Shown piece after piece: positions 26,201 to 39,474 of a DNA stretch of 64,000 bases. The translations under genes were made by a program, and so were the position numbers. The DNA is from Ciona savignyi (taxonomy: Eukaryota; Chordata; Ascidiacea; Phlebobranchia; Cionidae). The DNA is taken from contig CH003228.1 in assembly GCA_000149265.1 (NCBI GenBank), positions 1,467,693 through 1,531,692 of the forward strand, given 5' to 3'. Positions within the stretch are counted from its first letter, which is position 1; each line of letters starts with the position of its first letter. Below the pieces are notes generated by a model. The model was not told the DNA's origin and ran no database searches. It was given only the letters and a program-made list of their open reading frames with translations.

Positions 26201-29200
26201 AAAAATACAAAAATTTTAACCATAAACGCCAGTCTGGCGATTACAGAGTTTGTTTGACCTTACAATAAACTAATATTAGTGAGTTTGTGCCACAACATAT
26301 GACCTTGTAAACGAATTGTCATTCAGTAGTGTACGTCATATACGCCCCTTTTCACCATACCACGAAAGCTGTGTTTGCAAGAGATAAATATTTGTTTCGT
26401 TAACGAACCGCCGGTTGTGCAATATACCGCAAAAGGACGTGATGCAGACCGATAGACAGTGGAATCGGGGAAATATTAATAACATCATCGCATCACGTTT
26501 GTGCTTATAATCGTGCTAACTTATAATACGTGACGATATATATATATACGAATTCATACGTTTTATTTGTAAATGCGCTCGATGCATAAACTTTGAATTC
26601 TCAGCCAAATGCAGATGAGTCACAACGGCGGTTTAGACTGCATTCTACATAACGAACCACCCAAGGTATATCGTAATCTGTGTATGTGTTTATCATCTTA
26701 AAGAGATTAAAATAAAATTGATGCTGGATCTGAAACACGGAAAGTTAACGCAGCAAAACCGATCGTGCAGCGATTACACAGCGGGGCTGGTAAACAACAA
26801 ATCGCGTGCAGATCATGCGATGATTTGAGAAATTTCCACTTTGTTATCGGGCGGAAGACAATAGAGCCAGCTATCAAGAATCCGACTAATAATTAACCGG
26901 TTTAGACCGGAGCAATCAAACATTGGCAAGTTGGAGTAAGATGGAAGACGAAGTGACGCATGAAGTTCGAGTTTTCTGCACTTCCAAGTCACGTATGCAG
27001 TGCGAATGTGGTACAGCTTGTTATAACGCTATTTACTTTACTTGTGTTACGAAATGGGGTATGTTTGGCATAGGGTGATGGTTGGTGATAGGCGTTTATT
27101 TCAAGAATACGCGAGGTCGAAAAAGGGCTGCTGTGTCATGACTACTTGCCACCTAATTTACAAGTCATAGTTTAAGTGGATTAAGAAACACTTGGTTCAT
27201 ATTCCGTAGACTAAAAAATCTGAGGAAATCAAAAATAACGTTATTATATTTTTTGTTTCACATCGTGTCATTTTTGGCGCACGGAATATTTGAGAATATA
27301 TTTCAGCTTAATCAGGACCGACCTGTTTTGACATGTTGTCTGCGTTCAATAAGGTAGACACCGATAATGAAGCTGATACGTCAATTGCTGATTTCTTTGT
27401 ACTTATCCTGTCCCGCTCGTTCTGAACAGCTGAAATGAACAGAACTCAGATAAGCTCTCTTATATAAACACTTCAGGTTTTACACAACATACACACGCTT
27501 AAAAACAGCAATTATTAATAAAGTAGTAAAATATTCTGTGGGCGATCCATTTAAAGTAATTAAATACAAAACTGGAATGATAAGGCTTTCTAAGTGCTGG
27601 ATGTTGAAGTATGATCAGCAAAGCAGATTGATAAGATCACGAAAAACACCAAAATGTGCATTAAAGAATCGTTCATTTACCCCACAGATCAAATAAACAA
27701 GCATACCTGGGGAAGGGCATAACCAAATTGCTTTGATCGCAGGCTTATCAGGTATTTATCTTATTAAAATGATCTATAGAAACGCGCAATTAAGAACACC
27801 ATATACTTATATGTTTAATTTGTTTCCTCAATGCAACAACAACCTTTGCTACGTGACAGCTTTGGTGAAAATGCTTAAAATCAATTTTATTTTTTTAAAC
27901 AGCATACCGGTACCACTTATCTGGGAATTATTACCCCCATTGGAATTTATTAGACAAGCTGGGCATGAAATATGCAGAATATTGATGCTTCTCTTTGAAG
28001 AATGAAATAGCGGGGTTTTGGAATAGACGACGTGTGGGTAATGAAGACACTGATTGAATTCCGGGAATGTTCATCATTCTCACCTTCTCTTTTCATCCCG
28101 GCTCTGAAGCACTTCCTTAAGCGACAATATCTACATTGGTTTCTCTTATCCTTATCTACCGTACAATTTCGGCTGAATCTGTGTGGAAAATTAAATTTAG
28201 CTCTATTTTTTGTCTTAGCGCCAGGTAGTTTGTTAGAACTAGTTTTGCAGATTATATCTTGCGGTTTACATACAACATGGACGTAGAGAAATATAAGGCT
28301 TCTGAGTGGGTACTGATAAGTCATTAGCGTAACTATCACTACATATATTCATGACACATAGAACTTGATAAAGAATAAACGCAATAAAAAATGAACAAAG
28401 AGGCCTTATGCGTAAAACCAAACTGATTTCACACTTATCAACTTGTCTAGAATGGGTATTGCCAAGCACGTGATACCTGCACTGGTATTGGTGGTTTTTC
28501 CTCACACTGCGTCGGAAGAAACCTTTGCATCCATCACAACTGCTGGCTCCGTAATGCTTTCCCGTCGCCCGATCACCGCATATCGAACAAACTGTATTTT
28601 AAATTTTGTTTAAACTGAGAAACATGGTTTATCACACAGCAGGATGTGAAAATCATTGGTTTTGTAACACATTAAGCGCTGCACAAGCGCACAAGATGTT
28701 ACTTTTGCACTAATTGTAGCACAAATGTTAAACTGTTACATTAAAAGCTGATATTTGTTTAAATTTAGGACACATTGAATTAAAATATCAGCGAACTATG
28801 TCACAGCACCCGTTGTGACACCTTTTAACAATAACAACAATTTGCATACTTGGTTTAGTGGTGTGTGTCGCTACAATACCCTTTACATGCAAGCTGCTAA
28901 GTTAGAAAAAAAAAGCTTAATATAATTATAATATCTATTATTTTTATTAATGATATTTTTAGAATCGTTTTTAGAATCGCCAAGGATCAACATCATAAGA
29001 TTAGTGGATATGTAAAAAACTAAAGAAGACCAGGATTGGCGATATTTAAAAACGATTGCGTAATCACAAACTCCGGACTTACAAGTTCGCAAGCCGTCCC
29101 CCTCCCCTGCCAACGAGGCGTTTGATTCGTGGTCGCTGCCGTGGCCGTTGACCATTCCGCTACCCATACCCATCGTTTCTGGGGATACTGGGTGGGCGGG

Positions 29201-32200
29201 CACCTCCACTGCCGAGCTGTTGTTAATAGGATGCCCAGGACTCATGGCGTTCGGCATACAAAAACTGAACGCACCGATCTCCGGCCCATTTCCGTGCAAT
29301 GACGTGGGTGAATCTGAGATAAATTACGAATTGTATATAAACATACATAATATACCTAGCGTGCAGCATGTACAAAAGGTGATAAAATTAACCTTAATTC
29401 GCAAAAATAAACATAATATCAAATTAATCAACCAAAGCTATTACTCTGCTTTAGCATAAAGTTGTCCATCAAACATTGGTGCCATGAGACTTGTAAACTT
29501 ATTTGATCATCATTTTTATGGCATTTTTAATGCGTCAATTCGACAAACAATAATAGCGAAGTCACAAACACAACCTTGTACAAATATTCCCATACGAAAA
29601 CTGATCTTGCGTATGATATATTGACCGCATTTTGATAAGCTTATTTTAACCGACTGTACATTTTTTTCTATCGTATTAATTAATCCTACTTGATTTTAGA
29701 TTGTCATCTAAAATATAGTATAACACAAGGTATAAATTTGACACTGATACTCTATTTTATGACGTGCAAAATCCGACACAGCTAATTCCACAAGCGCGTG
29801 GCAGCAAATGCTACCTGTCATTCTGGGATCCATCCAAAGGCCGAACTGCATTCGTTTATACGCAGCCCTGTAATTCATTGTGAACTTTGGAATGCTATTA
29901 AGTAAACTGTAGTACGACTGCAAGTTGCCTGAACTTGGATGTAGGTATTAACTCAATATCACAAATAATCTGGTTCCAAAGCCAATTAAACACTCAACTA
30001 TACAGTTAGCATTGACACCTGAGAATAAAAATTAATAATATTATTTTAAATGTAATATTATTTTATAAACATGGGGTGTAAACTTCATCGACAGGGTACG
30101 GTATCATAGTCCAATATACACGGTGCAATAATGAGACAATAACCATCAACTGCTCTGTTAAGCTGCCCTCCGGTCCGAACTCCAAGTCTTTTGAGTAAAA
30201 TGCAGACGAAATAATGCACCGATGCAAAGAAGTCGTATTAAGTTATGCAAGAAACAAAAACCCGTTCCTCAACACAGTCAACATATAGCTCTCCTGTCGT
30301 GGGGTGGTAGATTTGTGAATGGATAGATAACCTGTACATGCGGAGTGTCGTAAGTTCAAAATCCTCGACGTTCGCGACTGTTAAAGCAGGAAGACGTAAT
30401 AAATGTGCATGAATGAGGAGGAAGGCAAGCCGGCCCAAATTACTAATCGATGACACACTCTCTTCCTATCATTCAACCCACAATTAGCGAGCCATTGCAG
30501 AAGTTAATAATAATTAGATTTATATGTGCAAATCATCTCGCACGCGGCAGCTTCCTTGGCCTCATGAATTAATAGTTGCCTAATATCAATCACGTCTGAC
30601 ACTATGAGGAAACACACGTTCCTATGCAATCCACAACTCATCACTTAATATGAATTAGACTTTCAGGGTATTTATGCATGGACTTTGTCAAAGTCTAAAC
30701 CACATCAAATAAACAAGCAGTATACAGAAAACTTATAATCCTGTAAAATTCACTACGAGATTGTTAAGATTACGTTTCGAACTTAATGCCGAAGGCTACA
30801 TACTAAGCCAGCGCAAGGATGCATTCAATACTTTATGTGTAGCTGAAGCGAAGAATGCTGTTGCTTAACCTCGGATTAGTTTTTATTGAATTTGCCTAAA
30901 ATTGCAGTGTACTGAAGCAAAATTAATACTTAAAGATCAAAACATCATAAAATAGAAATGTTTAAAATGGTCATTCGGTGGGGAAGGTGAATTTACTAAA
31001 ACAATAAATTGCTTTTAATCAAAGCACGTACAAATAACTTACACATTGAAAGTGTAAATAATAACACTACACCACATTTGGTTAAATTTGTCAACAAACA
31101 ACACCTTCTAATTAGTGAAATCGTGAATAATTTCTCTACCACTGTTCATGTTTAAAGGGTTTTGAATTATCACGTATGGGTTTGCCCGTAATTTGGCTTG
31201 CTACGGCATGAGGTGTTTGTTTTCAAATTTTATTTCGTGATCTGAGATTTGTGTAGTCATGTACACAAGATACCGTCATATTTAAGCTGAGTTCGCTTAA
31301 GGGTCACGAAAAGGTTGAACGTGGCTAATTTTTAACTAGCTTTTTCGTCATAACAAGTTATGCAATCGAAATTAGCTTACCGCCGGTACAAATACCATAG
31401 CATATGGTGAGAAATATTGGTTATTTGTGGCACAAACTCAATGGTCATTTAGCAAAGCTTTACCTTGAACATTTGGTATCATATCTTGGTATAGTTGCTC
31501 CGGATTTCCCATATCCAGGCCGTAATTTGTATGCAAGTCGGCCTCCATCATTTTACAGCTTTGTTTCTATTCCTTTTCTTAATCACAGTGGTTTCAAGTG
31601 TAACTCTACCGCCTACTACAACCATATGTTTCAAAATGGGTTAACTATGGTAAAAGTTTATTTTTTTATTAAAATAATGACGCCACGGCAAGAAACCATC
31701 ATAATAGTATCCTGTTACTATGGATCGACTGGCAAATCGCTTTAGAGGTAACTAAAGGGACTGTCTTCTAACAAAACATTCGTTGTCGCATAAAAAACTG
31801 ACCCATCTTGTATATTTTAGTACCACTAGTACCACATGTTTCCAAATTCCAATTAAAACCGCTGCTTAACAGCTCTGAATAGAACCAAAACTATCACATA
31901 GATCGCGCAAATGAAACTTATGTTCAACCACAGAACTACGTGTATGTTTTTGTTATATTGACACAGCAAACGTCACCCCACACGTGAAACGGCTTGGTTT
32001 AATCATCTACTTGACCTACAACGCTCGATGCGGATTCGATAATCTTTGCCGACGACTTTGGTAGTGACCGGTCATAAAAAATAACTATATTTAACTCAAA
32101 TAATCAGTACCAACATAAATTTTGTTTCGCAAAGCTATACCTTAGCATGTACTTCCTTCAGTGTACAATAAGCACCATAAAATTCTTTGTTTTTAACTAA

Positions 32201-33940
32201 TACTCGGCCTTGTATCATATCAACAATCTCATAAGACTTCTTTAAAATAAAAGATTTAATTTTAAATAGCTCCCACCAACGCAAATCCACTAGATTGTCT
32301 TTAAAATTGTACTGTCAGACTTACTAATCCTGCTCTCATATAAAAATAGTTCTAATTTTTAAACCAGGCCACAAAAATAACGGCCATAATTAAACACTAA
32401 CTCGATCCAGGTTGATTAATAGTTCATTTTATAGCTTGAAATTGCTTCAGTTTTTGTTTTCACACTAGTTGGCTGTAAATTATCGTAAAACTTCAGGCAC
32501 CGAGAAGATAATTAAATTAGACCAACTTGTGTTGTCTCAGGCTCTAATCTAATCTGTCAACACATTTTAAAGGCAACAAGGCGACATTGAGAAGGACTTG
32601 AAAACAACAAACTTTTTTGCGTAACAACGCAACGACAAACATATTTGAAACCCTGTAAACTGAAAAAGCTTCCACACCGCGCGATTCTCAAACCAAGCAA
32701 CGGAAAGCAATGCAGCAACACCGTGACACTTCTGTTGCGGTAAGTAGCCCAGCTAACCATGTTTAATTATCCGATAAGATTAATGCTATGAGCGACGGGA
32801 CATGCTCTCGATTGCTTCTGTGTAAAACAGTAGCCGTCGGCAGTAGCTACTTGAACGATTTTATTAAAATAAATGTCACGCACGAAACGCCTTCGCTGGA
32901 AAATGATGATGTTGCTTCTGCATAGCTCAGCACATTGTAATTACTCAACTAGAAACAGCTCATCTAAACTTATGTGAGCGAACAATGCTGTGTTGCAAAT
33001 ACGAGATATCACACCAAGCAATGCTTAGCAAGAGTCAAATCTTTAATGAAATAATAACTTGACATACATTAAGTAGATGTATCAGTTAACTTACCACGCA
33101 ATAAAGTATATACGGAGCAATTTACTTCAAATTTTGTAACTGGTCCATTACGCACATTTTTTAGATCGTCAGCAGGATCTTTACCTTAAAGAGTATTTCA
33201 ACAAACAACCTAACGATAAGCGTCCAAGAATGATATCACAAGTAATAGAACTGCAGAAACCAATAAATAAATAATTATTTCCGTTGGACGAAAAGAAATA
33301 AAAGCAAACATTACTTCTCCTTTGGCAGTTTGCAACCGAAAATAAAGAAATGTATCGGTTGTTTTGAATTTTAGAGTCGTGGTTTTCCCCACGATGAACG
33401 GTACGAATGATTAGCACTTTTTATACAACAATGATTACACAAGTTTCAAAATTGCTGACGACGAAAAAACTCTTTTGTTTACCAGGCCATAATTTGCGAG
33501 AAAAATCAAACCACGTCGACGTCGCACTGGTTGTATTACCAATCATGGCGAAATACCGACTTCCAACGAGGCGTTTGTCAAATACGTATTTAAATATTTG
33601 TTCGACTCTCAAATCTCTTGTTTTTCTGTAACATTGTGCTACTTCTGGTGTTCGTCATCATGACGTGATATATTTTTTGTAATTTCAAGTATTGACCAAT
33701 TGTGGTATTTTTATGGATCATAAACTTACCGGTGGCAAACTGAACTTATTGCAAAGTTGATTAATATAATTGGAAGTTAAATTTTAATTTAAGTGTTGTG
33801 GTATTTATTTACTGGGAAAACAGATTATCGAGCTATGTTTATGAAGAAAACACAAAAATAACATTCTTACCTCGAGAATCTAGGTCGCAGTCGTCGTTCA
33901 CCCATACCACGTCGGTTAATTTAGAGATCTTTTCTGCCAT
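23266..33940 (-). CDS. HNF4: nuclear receptor HNF4 (NR2A)
   Basis: Transcription factor that binds DR1 sites as a homodimer and drives endoderm and metabolic genes. Exons in transcript order: 33940-33871, 29313-29083, 28591-28477, 28178-28084, 27429-27323, 25495-25331, 24994-24885, 24749-24619, 24324-24219, 23832-23702, 23522-23266. All phases agree, 505 residues. The A/B domain is residues 1-100. The DNA-binding domain has [20 protein letters not shown] with RRSVRKNH, then [15 protein letters not shown] with RKCFRAGMK. The hinge starts [11 protein letters not shown]. The ligand domain carries [49 protein letters not shown] and the AF-2 helix [10 protein letters not shown]. An 85-residue F domain, rich in Met, Pro and Gly, ends KSEIV. 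The first exon ([10 protein letters not shown]) is the least certain; it is accepted because an in-frame stop precedes the ATG and its phase matches exon 2. Intron 1 is 4.6 kb. Confidence 0.95.
25797..25965 (+). repeat. partial SINE copy in an HNF4 intron
   Basis: 'gtccttgggcagggcacttgg' marks the middle of the SINE, and 'cctgcgttttcccatttat' with 'gaatattctatc' marks its 3' end. The tRNA-like head is absent or unrecognisable. Confidence 0.55.
29314..33870 (-). other. HNF4 intron 1 (4.6 kb), no exon recognised
   Basis: The long first intron of HNF4 is the natural place for enhancers or a second promoter. Short open frames here (29708-29923, 30238-30456, 31404-31745) resemble nothing I know. 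No repeat with clear ends was seen. Confidence 0.4.
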
Positions 33941-34624
33941 CTCGCGGATGAATTATTGCGTCATTTTTCACGAGAGCAACTGACATTGGCTGCATGTCAA
34001 AACGAAAGCGTCGGTACAAGAATCAACAAAATGCAAGGTTTGTATGTTGCGCCTACTTATAAAGTTATTACGCAGAATTAATACGAAGTTTAAGAATTTC
34101 CTGCACAATGCATAAAGTTTCAAGAGTATAAATAAAATGTCAAAATGGTATTGTAAATGGTGTGTTATTTCGAACTAGGCAGGTGGAAAATTATGTGTTG
34201 GCTAAGGTTTATATAGATATCTTAATATATTTAAGCTTCTATTTAACGGTAAAGTTGCCAAGCTATAATAACAGAGTGCTGTAAATGGTAGGTACATTGC
34301 TTATAATTTTGGTACAAACAATGCACAGTGCATCCAATCACAAATAATAGGGCATAACAGTAAAATAGAATTATTAGTGTATGGGTTTTTAATACATTAA
34401 AATTTTTAATTTTACCACACTCAATTTCTTCAACTACAATAATGTCATGGGTTGTGCATAGCAAGCTTTTCCCGACAGTTTTATCAGTTTCAATCTTAAG
34501 TCTATCCAACTGAGTTTCTTATATGGTAGCACATGACTGACATGAGCTAAAGATTCTGAGATTAAACCAGCCGCTAACTAGACAGTTGGTTTGGAGTCAC
34601 TTGGCACATAGTTGAAAAAAGAAT

Positions 34625-34724
34625 NNNNNNNNNNNNNNNNNNNNNNNNNNNNNNNNNNNNNNNNNNNNNNNNNNNNNNNNNNNNNNNNNNNNNNNNNNNN
34701 NNNNNNNNNNNNNNNNNNNNNNNN
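34625..34724. other. assembly gap of 100 N
   Basis: The sequence before the gap (from 34571, ccgctaactagacagttg) recurs directly after it (from 34725) with a few differences, as at the gap at 17888. Two overlapping contigs or two haplotypes were probably joined end to end. Confidence 0.9.
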
Positions 34725-35622
34725 CCGCTAACTAGACAGTTGTGTTCGAAGTCACTTGGCACATATGTTTGAACTAAGTGAATCAGTAATAATACAGTAT
34801 TCCCAAAACATACAACTCTGGTAATCCTAATGAAAGCATGAGGTAATCTGATAAAACCCATGTTATTAACAGCTTGTGCATTTTTGTGTTTTCACTGTTC
34901 AACACATGAAGAAACAAATAAATGTTATTTCCTGACTATCACTATTTTGGATGATGTGCTAACTGGTCAGTGCCATGATTAAGTCATTCCATCCATGGTT
35001 TCTAATCGGTCATTGTATATTGGTATATTGGAGATTTGTAAACTATTTAACACTGCAAAAAGTCATGACAATCGCTGCCTTTTCGCTGCCAAAAAGTAGA
35101 CATAATTGTTTATACATTTGTGATAACATCAATTTAAAATATCTGTTACTTTACCAATATGTTGTCCTGAAGGCAATAAATGGACCTAAATTAATAAATA
35201 CAACCGGTTACTACTGAACCACTATTGAATTTGAGTAAGCTAAGAAGTCAGACCCAAAACATACAGTCAGGTAGCTCATTTTGTATCCCTTCGATTTACT
35301 AGCTACAACTTTTCTTGGTATCGTCAATTCATCATCTGACAGTAGGCCTACCTGAATAAAGGGTCAAGCTCTACCTGCTTTACCACAACCTTTACGGGTT
35401 CGAGACAACCTCACGAAACTATTCTACCTAAAATTTCTCCATTTAGTACCGACAAACATTTCTCCTGCACTTAAGTTATGTTACTTTTACATACATTACC
35501 CCTAATAAATATGGTGACAAAAAGGAAGGAAGTACTAAATGTGTAAACATATAAAGATACTACATGTCGTAGTTACGTAACAAACACTTATTATTTTTGT
35601 ATACAAACTACAAACAGAACAA

Positions 35623-35913
35623 GGATAGGATAGAATAATCATGTTTATCCCTGTGAGTGGGAAAACCAAGGTGGTTAACACACAGGCAATCGTCAGACCA
35701 CCTCGCGCCCACCATCGTGTTATAGGAGCTATTGCAGTGTGTTGTATATGATAGACGTTCCTTCAATTTGGTAGAACCCATTAATCCGCTGGGCTCAGGC
35801 AATGTCCGTAAAGTGTCTTGCCCAAGGACACAACCGACTAGCTAGCGACCAGTTTCGCACCTACAACCTTTCGATTGAAAGGCGACGCACTTAACTGTCA
35901 GACTAACCGGCCG
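35623..35913 (-). mobile_element. full-length tRNA-derived SINE
   Basis: Reading on the minus strand, the element starts with a tRNA-like head (ggccggttagtctgacag, then ggttgtaggtgcgaaactgg as the B-box side). It has a central core with gtccttgggcaagacac, and ends in ggataaacatgattattc followed by short tatcc repeats. The same order of blocks is found at 50169-50466 and 57708-57990. The core resembles the conserved centre shared by many deuterostome SINEs. A named Ciona family (Cics-1) may be this one, but I cannot confirm that here. Confidence 0.75.
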
Positions 35914-36117
35914 AACAAAACAACAAAATAAAACATTTTATTCTGGCTCCAAAATAGCAACATTGGGCAAATAATTATGTATATTGATAGACAATAAATG
36001 TCATTACATCAGTAATAATTATTGGATAATTGGGAGGATTAATGAACAAAACAAACTTAAAATTACTAAGACCGGATATATTTAATTCACAAATTATAGC
36101 ATATTCAAAATTTGATA

Positions 36118-36161
36118 TGTATATATATATATATAGATATAGGCCTATATATATATATATC
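36118..36161. repeat. AT microsatellite with palindromic centre
   Basis: Runs of TA repeats on both sides of taggccta (36140-36147) form a nearly perfect inverted repeat of about 40 bases that could fold into a hairpin. Confidence 0.8.
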
Positions 36162-36963
36162 CATGATGTCACTTTGAAGTATTTGACTGTTGGGCTCTGA
36201 TATATATCAAATCAATAAAAAATACCATACAGATACTATGGTCTTCACTGAACTTGCTAGTATATCCCAAAAGTTACTGGTTCGACATATAATTCAAATC
36301 GATACACAGCCTTTGTAGAAAATGGTTAGTATGGAAGGGCTGATTGTACATCCAATTACGAGGAGCCAATACAACAGCATTATAAGTACAGATTTTGATG
36401 AGAAATAGTGAGTAGCAAACAGGGTCTAATAGAGCACAAAATACTTTAACCTGTATAACAATCTTTTCTGTAAAATGTTGTATCTTTTTGAAAATAAAAT
36501 ATGTGTGCCACTGTAAAGGTATCCTTGATTGCCATGACATGGGGTCCATTGACATACTTCTCATACTGTACATATAGGACTATCATAAAATTGCATTTGA
36601 TTATAAAAAAATGCATATCAGCTGGAATGTGACATCAAAAAAATTGCTATTGGCTTGTGGCCTTAAAAATGCATATTATTAATCATCGTTTGACCTGTCA
36701 GTTTAACCACATTGGTAAAAAATTGAGATGTGTTATAACAAGCTAACTGACATATTATAGTGCTACAAGCAGTTGGGTGACCGGATCTATTAGCATACAA
36801 TGTAGGTATGTTGAAGACATTTATAGGATAATATGTTTGTTTAACGTTTTGACCCATTGACCATCAATATACTGGCTCTAATGAATGCCAGCTAATTGCT
36901 TTGCTAAAGGATAATACCTCACTACATACAAGGTAAATGCTTATTACCATGCACTGCTTGGTA

Positions 36964-37066
36964 CCCCTAATTGCTACAGGATCGCTTGGAGGGTTAGGTT
37001 TCAAGCGCTCCAACGAAAGATCCGAGCGCTCAAAGCGATGCCATAGTAATTAGAGGCACACTGTAC
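36964..37066. mobile_element. short copy of TIR element C
   Basis: Begins cccctaattgctacaggatc and ends with the inverted counterpart ccatagtaattagaggcac, with GCGCTC and GATC-rich units in between. It is only about 100 bases, against 229 in the full copy at 51119-51347, so most of the interior is missing. Confidence 0.6.
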
Positions 37067-37523
37067 AGCCTACCATATTCGAATACGAACATGAATATTA
37101 CATGGTCCTTTATGGCGTGCGACACTCACTGGCACCTTACTTCGGGAACATTTTGCATTTTAAAAGCAATAAAGCTTAAAACCATAAAATATAGTTTAAC
37201 CACAGGTTACCATATAGTCAACAACAAAAGTCAAAAACCATTGCAAGAAAGCATTTTAACCCGAGTCCCGAAGATAGAATATACAAAATATTGACAAATA
37301 GATAAACAGTACTATGTATATATTAATTACATATTAGTATTTCTCTATAAGCACAAGCATGTCTGATTAAAAAATTGCAAAAAAACATCGCTATATTTTT
37401 TATTAAAAAATCCCTCTAATTGAACCTAAAATAAAATTGATAAAGTTGCACAGTTCATTACATATTAATTAAAATTTAAAATTTATATCCACAATTATGA
37501 CATAAGTTATTTTCATTAAAAGG

Positions 37524-37640
37524 ATAGGATAGTAATATTTTTACCGTGAATGGGAAAGCGCAAGAGATTGCAATTATCAGATTACCTCGCGCGTCGGATT
37601 ACCGCAGCTATTGTAGTATGCTGTATATGATTAAAACTTT
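37524..37640 (-). repeat. partial SINE copy
   Basis: 'aggataggatag', 'gtgaatgggaaagcgcaag', 'cagattacctcgcg' and 'tgctgtatatgat' match the 3' half of the SINE at 35623-35913. Confidence 0.65.
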
Positions 37641-39474
37641 ATTTTAGTCCCAGTATAACCCACTCACTAATTTTACACGTTTTGAGTGTTTTTTAAAGGA
37701 CAATAACCTTCCCGCTGCGAGAAGTCGCATACTACATAATATATAAAATGAAAACTAAACCATGTGCAAATTTTAAATTCAATGTTACCAAGTTAGAACC
37801 CTAAAAAATTCGGCAGTAAAACGTGACCGAGTGCTTTAAAAATAATCTTAAATCGAAATCCCCCGTTAGTCGGTTTTATCCATGGTCGCAAACGGTTTCC
37901 CCTACATCACATAAACTCACTGAATTATAATAGGTTGAACTTAAAAGTAGAAATCCTAAAATCAACATATATATATACCGTTATACATCTATTTAAGCGC
38001 CACTGCGCTCTATTTTTATCCCTCCTCTATAGTATGACGTCTATTATATAGACGCGATGTACAATTAGATGGTCAAGAGAGTAAAAGCATCAAACGAAAC
38101 ACACTTACTGGTAAATAATAAAAAAAACTTGTGTGAAATCAATAAGTGTCATATATCTATCAGATTAGTGGTGGTATTTATTAGAGGATGGCGCTCCAAT
38201 TTCAACCATCCCTTTATGGGGCCGTTTTATTATATAGGTGGCGTCTAAATAAAGGTAGCGTTTAAATATAGGTTTTACGTTTATTGTAATAACTTCCCCG
38301 TAAACATAAAGTGAACACGTGGAAATCAGCGTAATTTGTAAATTTGCATATAGTGATACATCACAGTAATTATCACACAAAATAAACCAGTTATCCCACA
38401 CGAAAACAAGCAAAACGATTGTACAAACAGTCGTTTTACAACTTTTTATCACGACTCGTGGCTGGTCTTAAAATGACTCATAATATTATGGGTCGTACGG
38501 TAGCGTGATCATTTAAACTTGTTAAATGTGCCTTTCCAGTTAAACTTTTTTTTATGTTTAATATATTTGGTCACTTGCCAATAAATAACGCATCACTTGA
38601 AGGAGATTGCAAGTGTACTGATATTGAAAGTTTTATCGTGTATTCTGAACTGTTGTTACAGTGTTAACGTTAAAGTTCATTTGGTAAAAATAATGTGACA
38701 CTTTATGCCATTCTATCAACGCACATAAACTTGCCACAACAAGCAGCTTATATCTATCTACACGCGAAACTGTTGTTTCAGAAATCAGTATGTGGCATTG
38801 TTGTTGCATTATTCAACGTATTGACTAGGCTCATGTGAATTATTGACGAACGGTGAATTTCACCAGTCATATATTTAACTGACCCATGAAACTTTAATTA
38901 GCCTTTCAATTAACACGATTTGCCGAAGTTTTACGGATCCAGTCGGATTGTCATAACGAGTGTTGATGTCACACATATGCAGCACGATTCAATGATTATG
39001 CCGCAGAACTATATATCAGTCTACTATGGCCAGCACTTTTGTTAATTTGATTATAGGGAATAAGTTCGACAAGCAACCGAGGCCTAAAAACGCGCCTATT
39101 ATATACTTTTGTATAGTATAGATTATATAATTAGCTTTACATTTGTTATCTATTTTCGTGTTGTTTCCATTTGTTGCAACGATTTGTTTTAAAACTGAAT
39201 ATAAATGTAGTTTCAGCGGCCTAAAATATATACCAGGACAGGACAACATACGCTTATAGCTTAATGTTATTTGGATAATAAAAACTGTGATCGCACTCCA
39301 AATAAATAAAACTGTGACAAATGTTGTAGTACTTGTTTGTGTGACTATAAATTTTAATGAAAACAAAATATAGAACTCTTGGTATTACAATCGCGAGTGT
39401 GCTCATATTACTAAATCGTATTAATTTATATTTTGGTAGGAAAGAGCTCAAATTAAGTAGGAATTAGATTTAAA

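Larger units (their letters stand above)
33941..39474. other. gene-poor intergenic region with repeats
   Basis: About 5.5 kb between the HNF4 start and the DOMON gene. It holds a 100-N gap, one full and one partial SINE, a small copy of element C and an AT microsatellite, each listed separately. No coding exon was recognised. The open frame at 38165-38452 on the minus strand has a hydrophobic start but no ATG. Confidence 0.5.

Noticed and set aside
29708-29923. Possible alternative HNF4 first exon
   Set aside because: No similarity to any HNF4 N-terminus, and no donor in the right phase was found near its end.
36274-36573. 99-codon minus-strand frame in the gene-poor region
   Set aside because: No domain, no splice pattern and no resemblance to known proteins.
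38165-38452. 95-codon minus-strand frame with a hydrophobic, signal-like start
   Set aside because: The first codon is GTG, an in-frame stop lies shortly before it, and no upstream exon could be placed.
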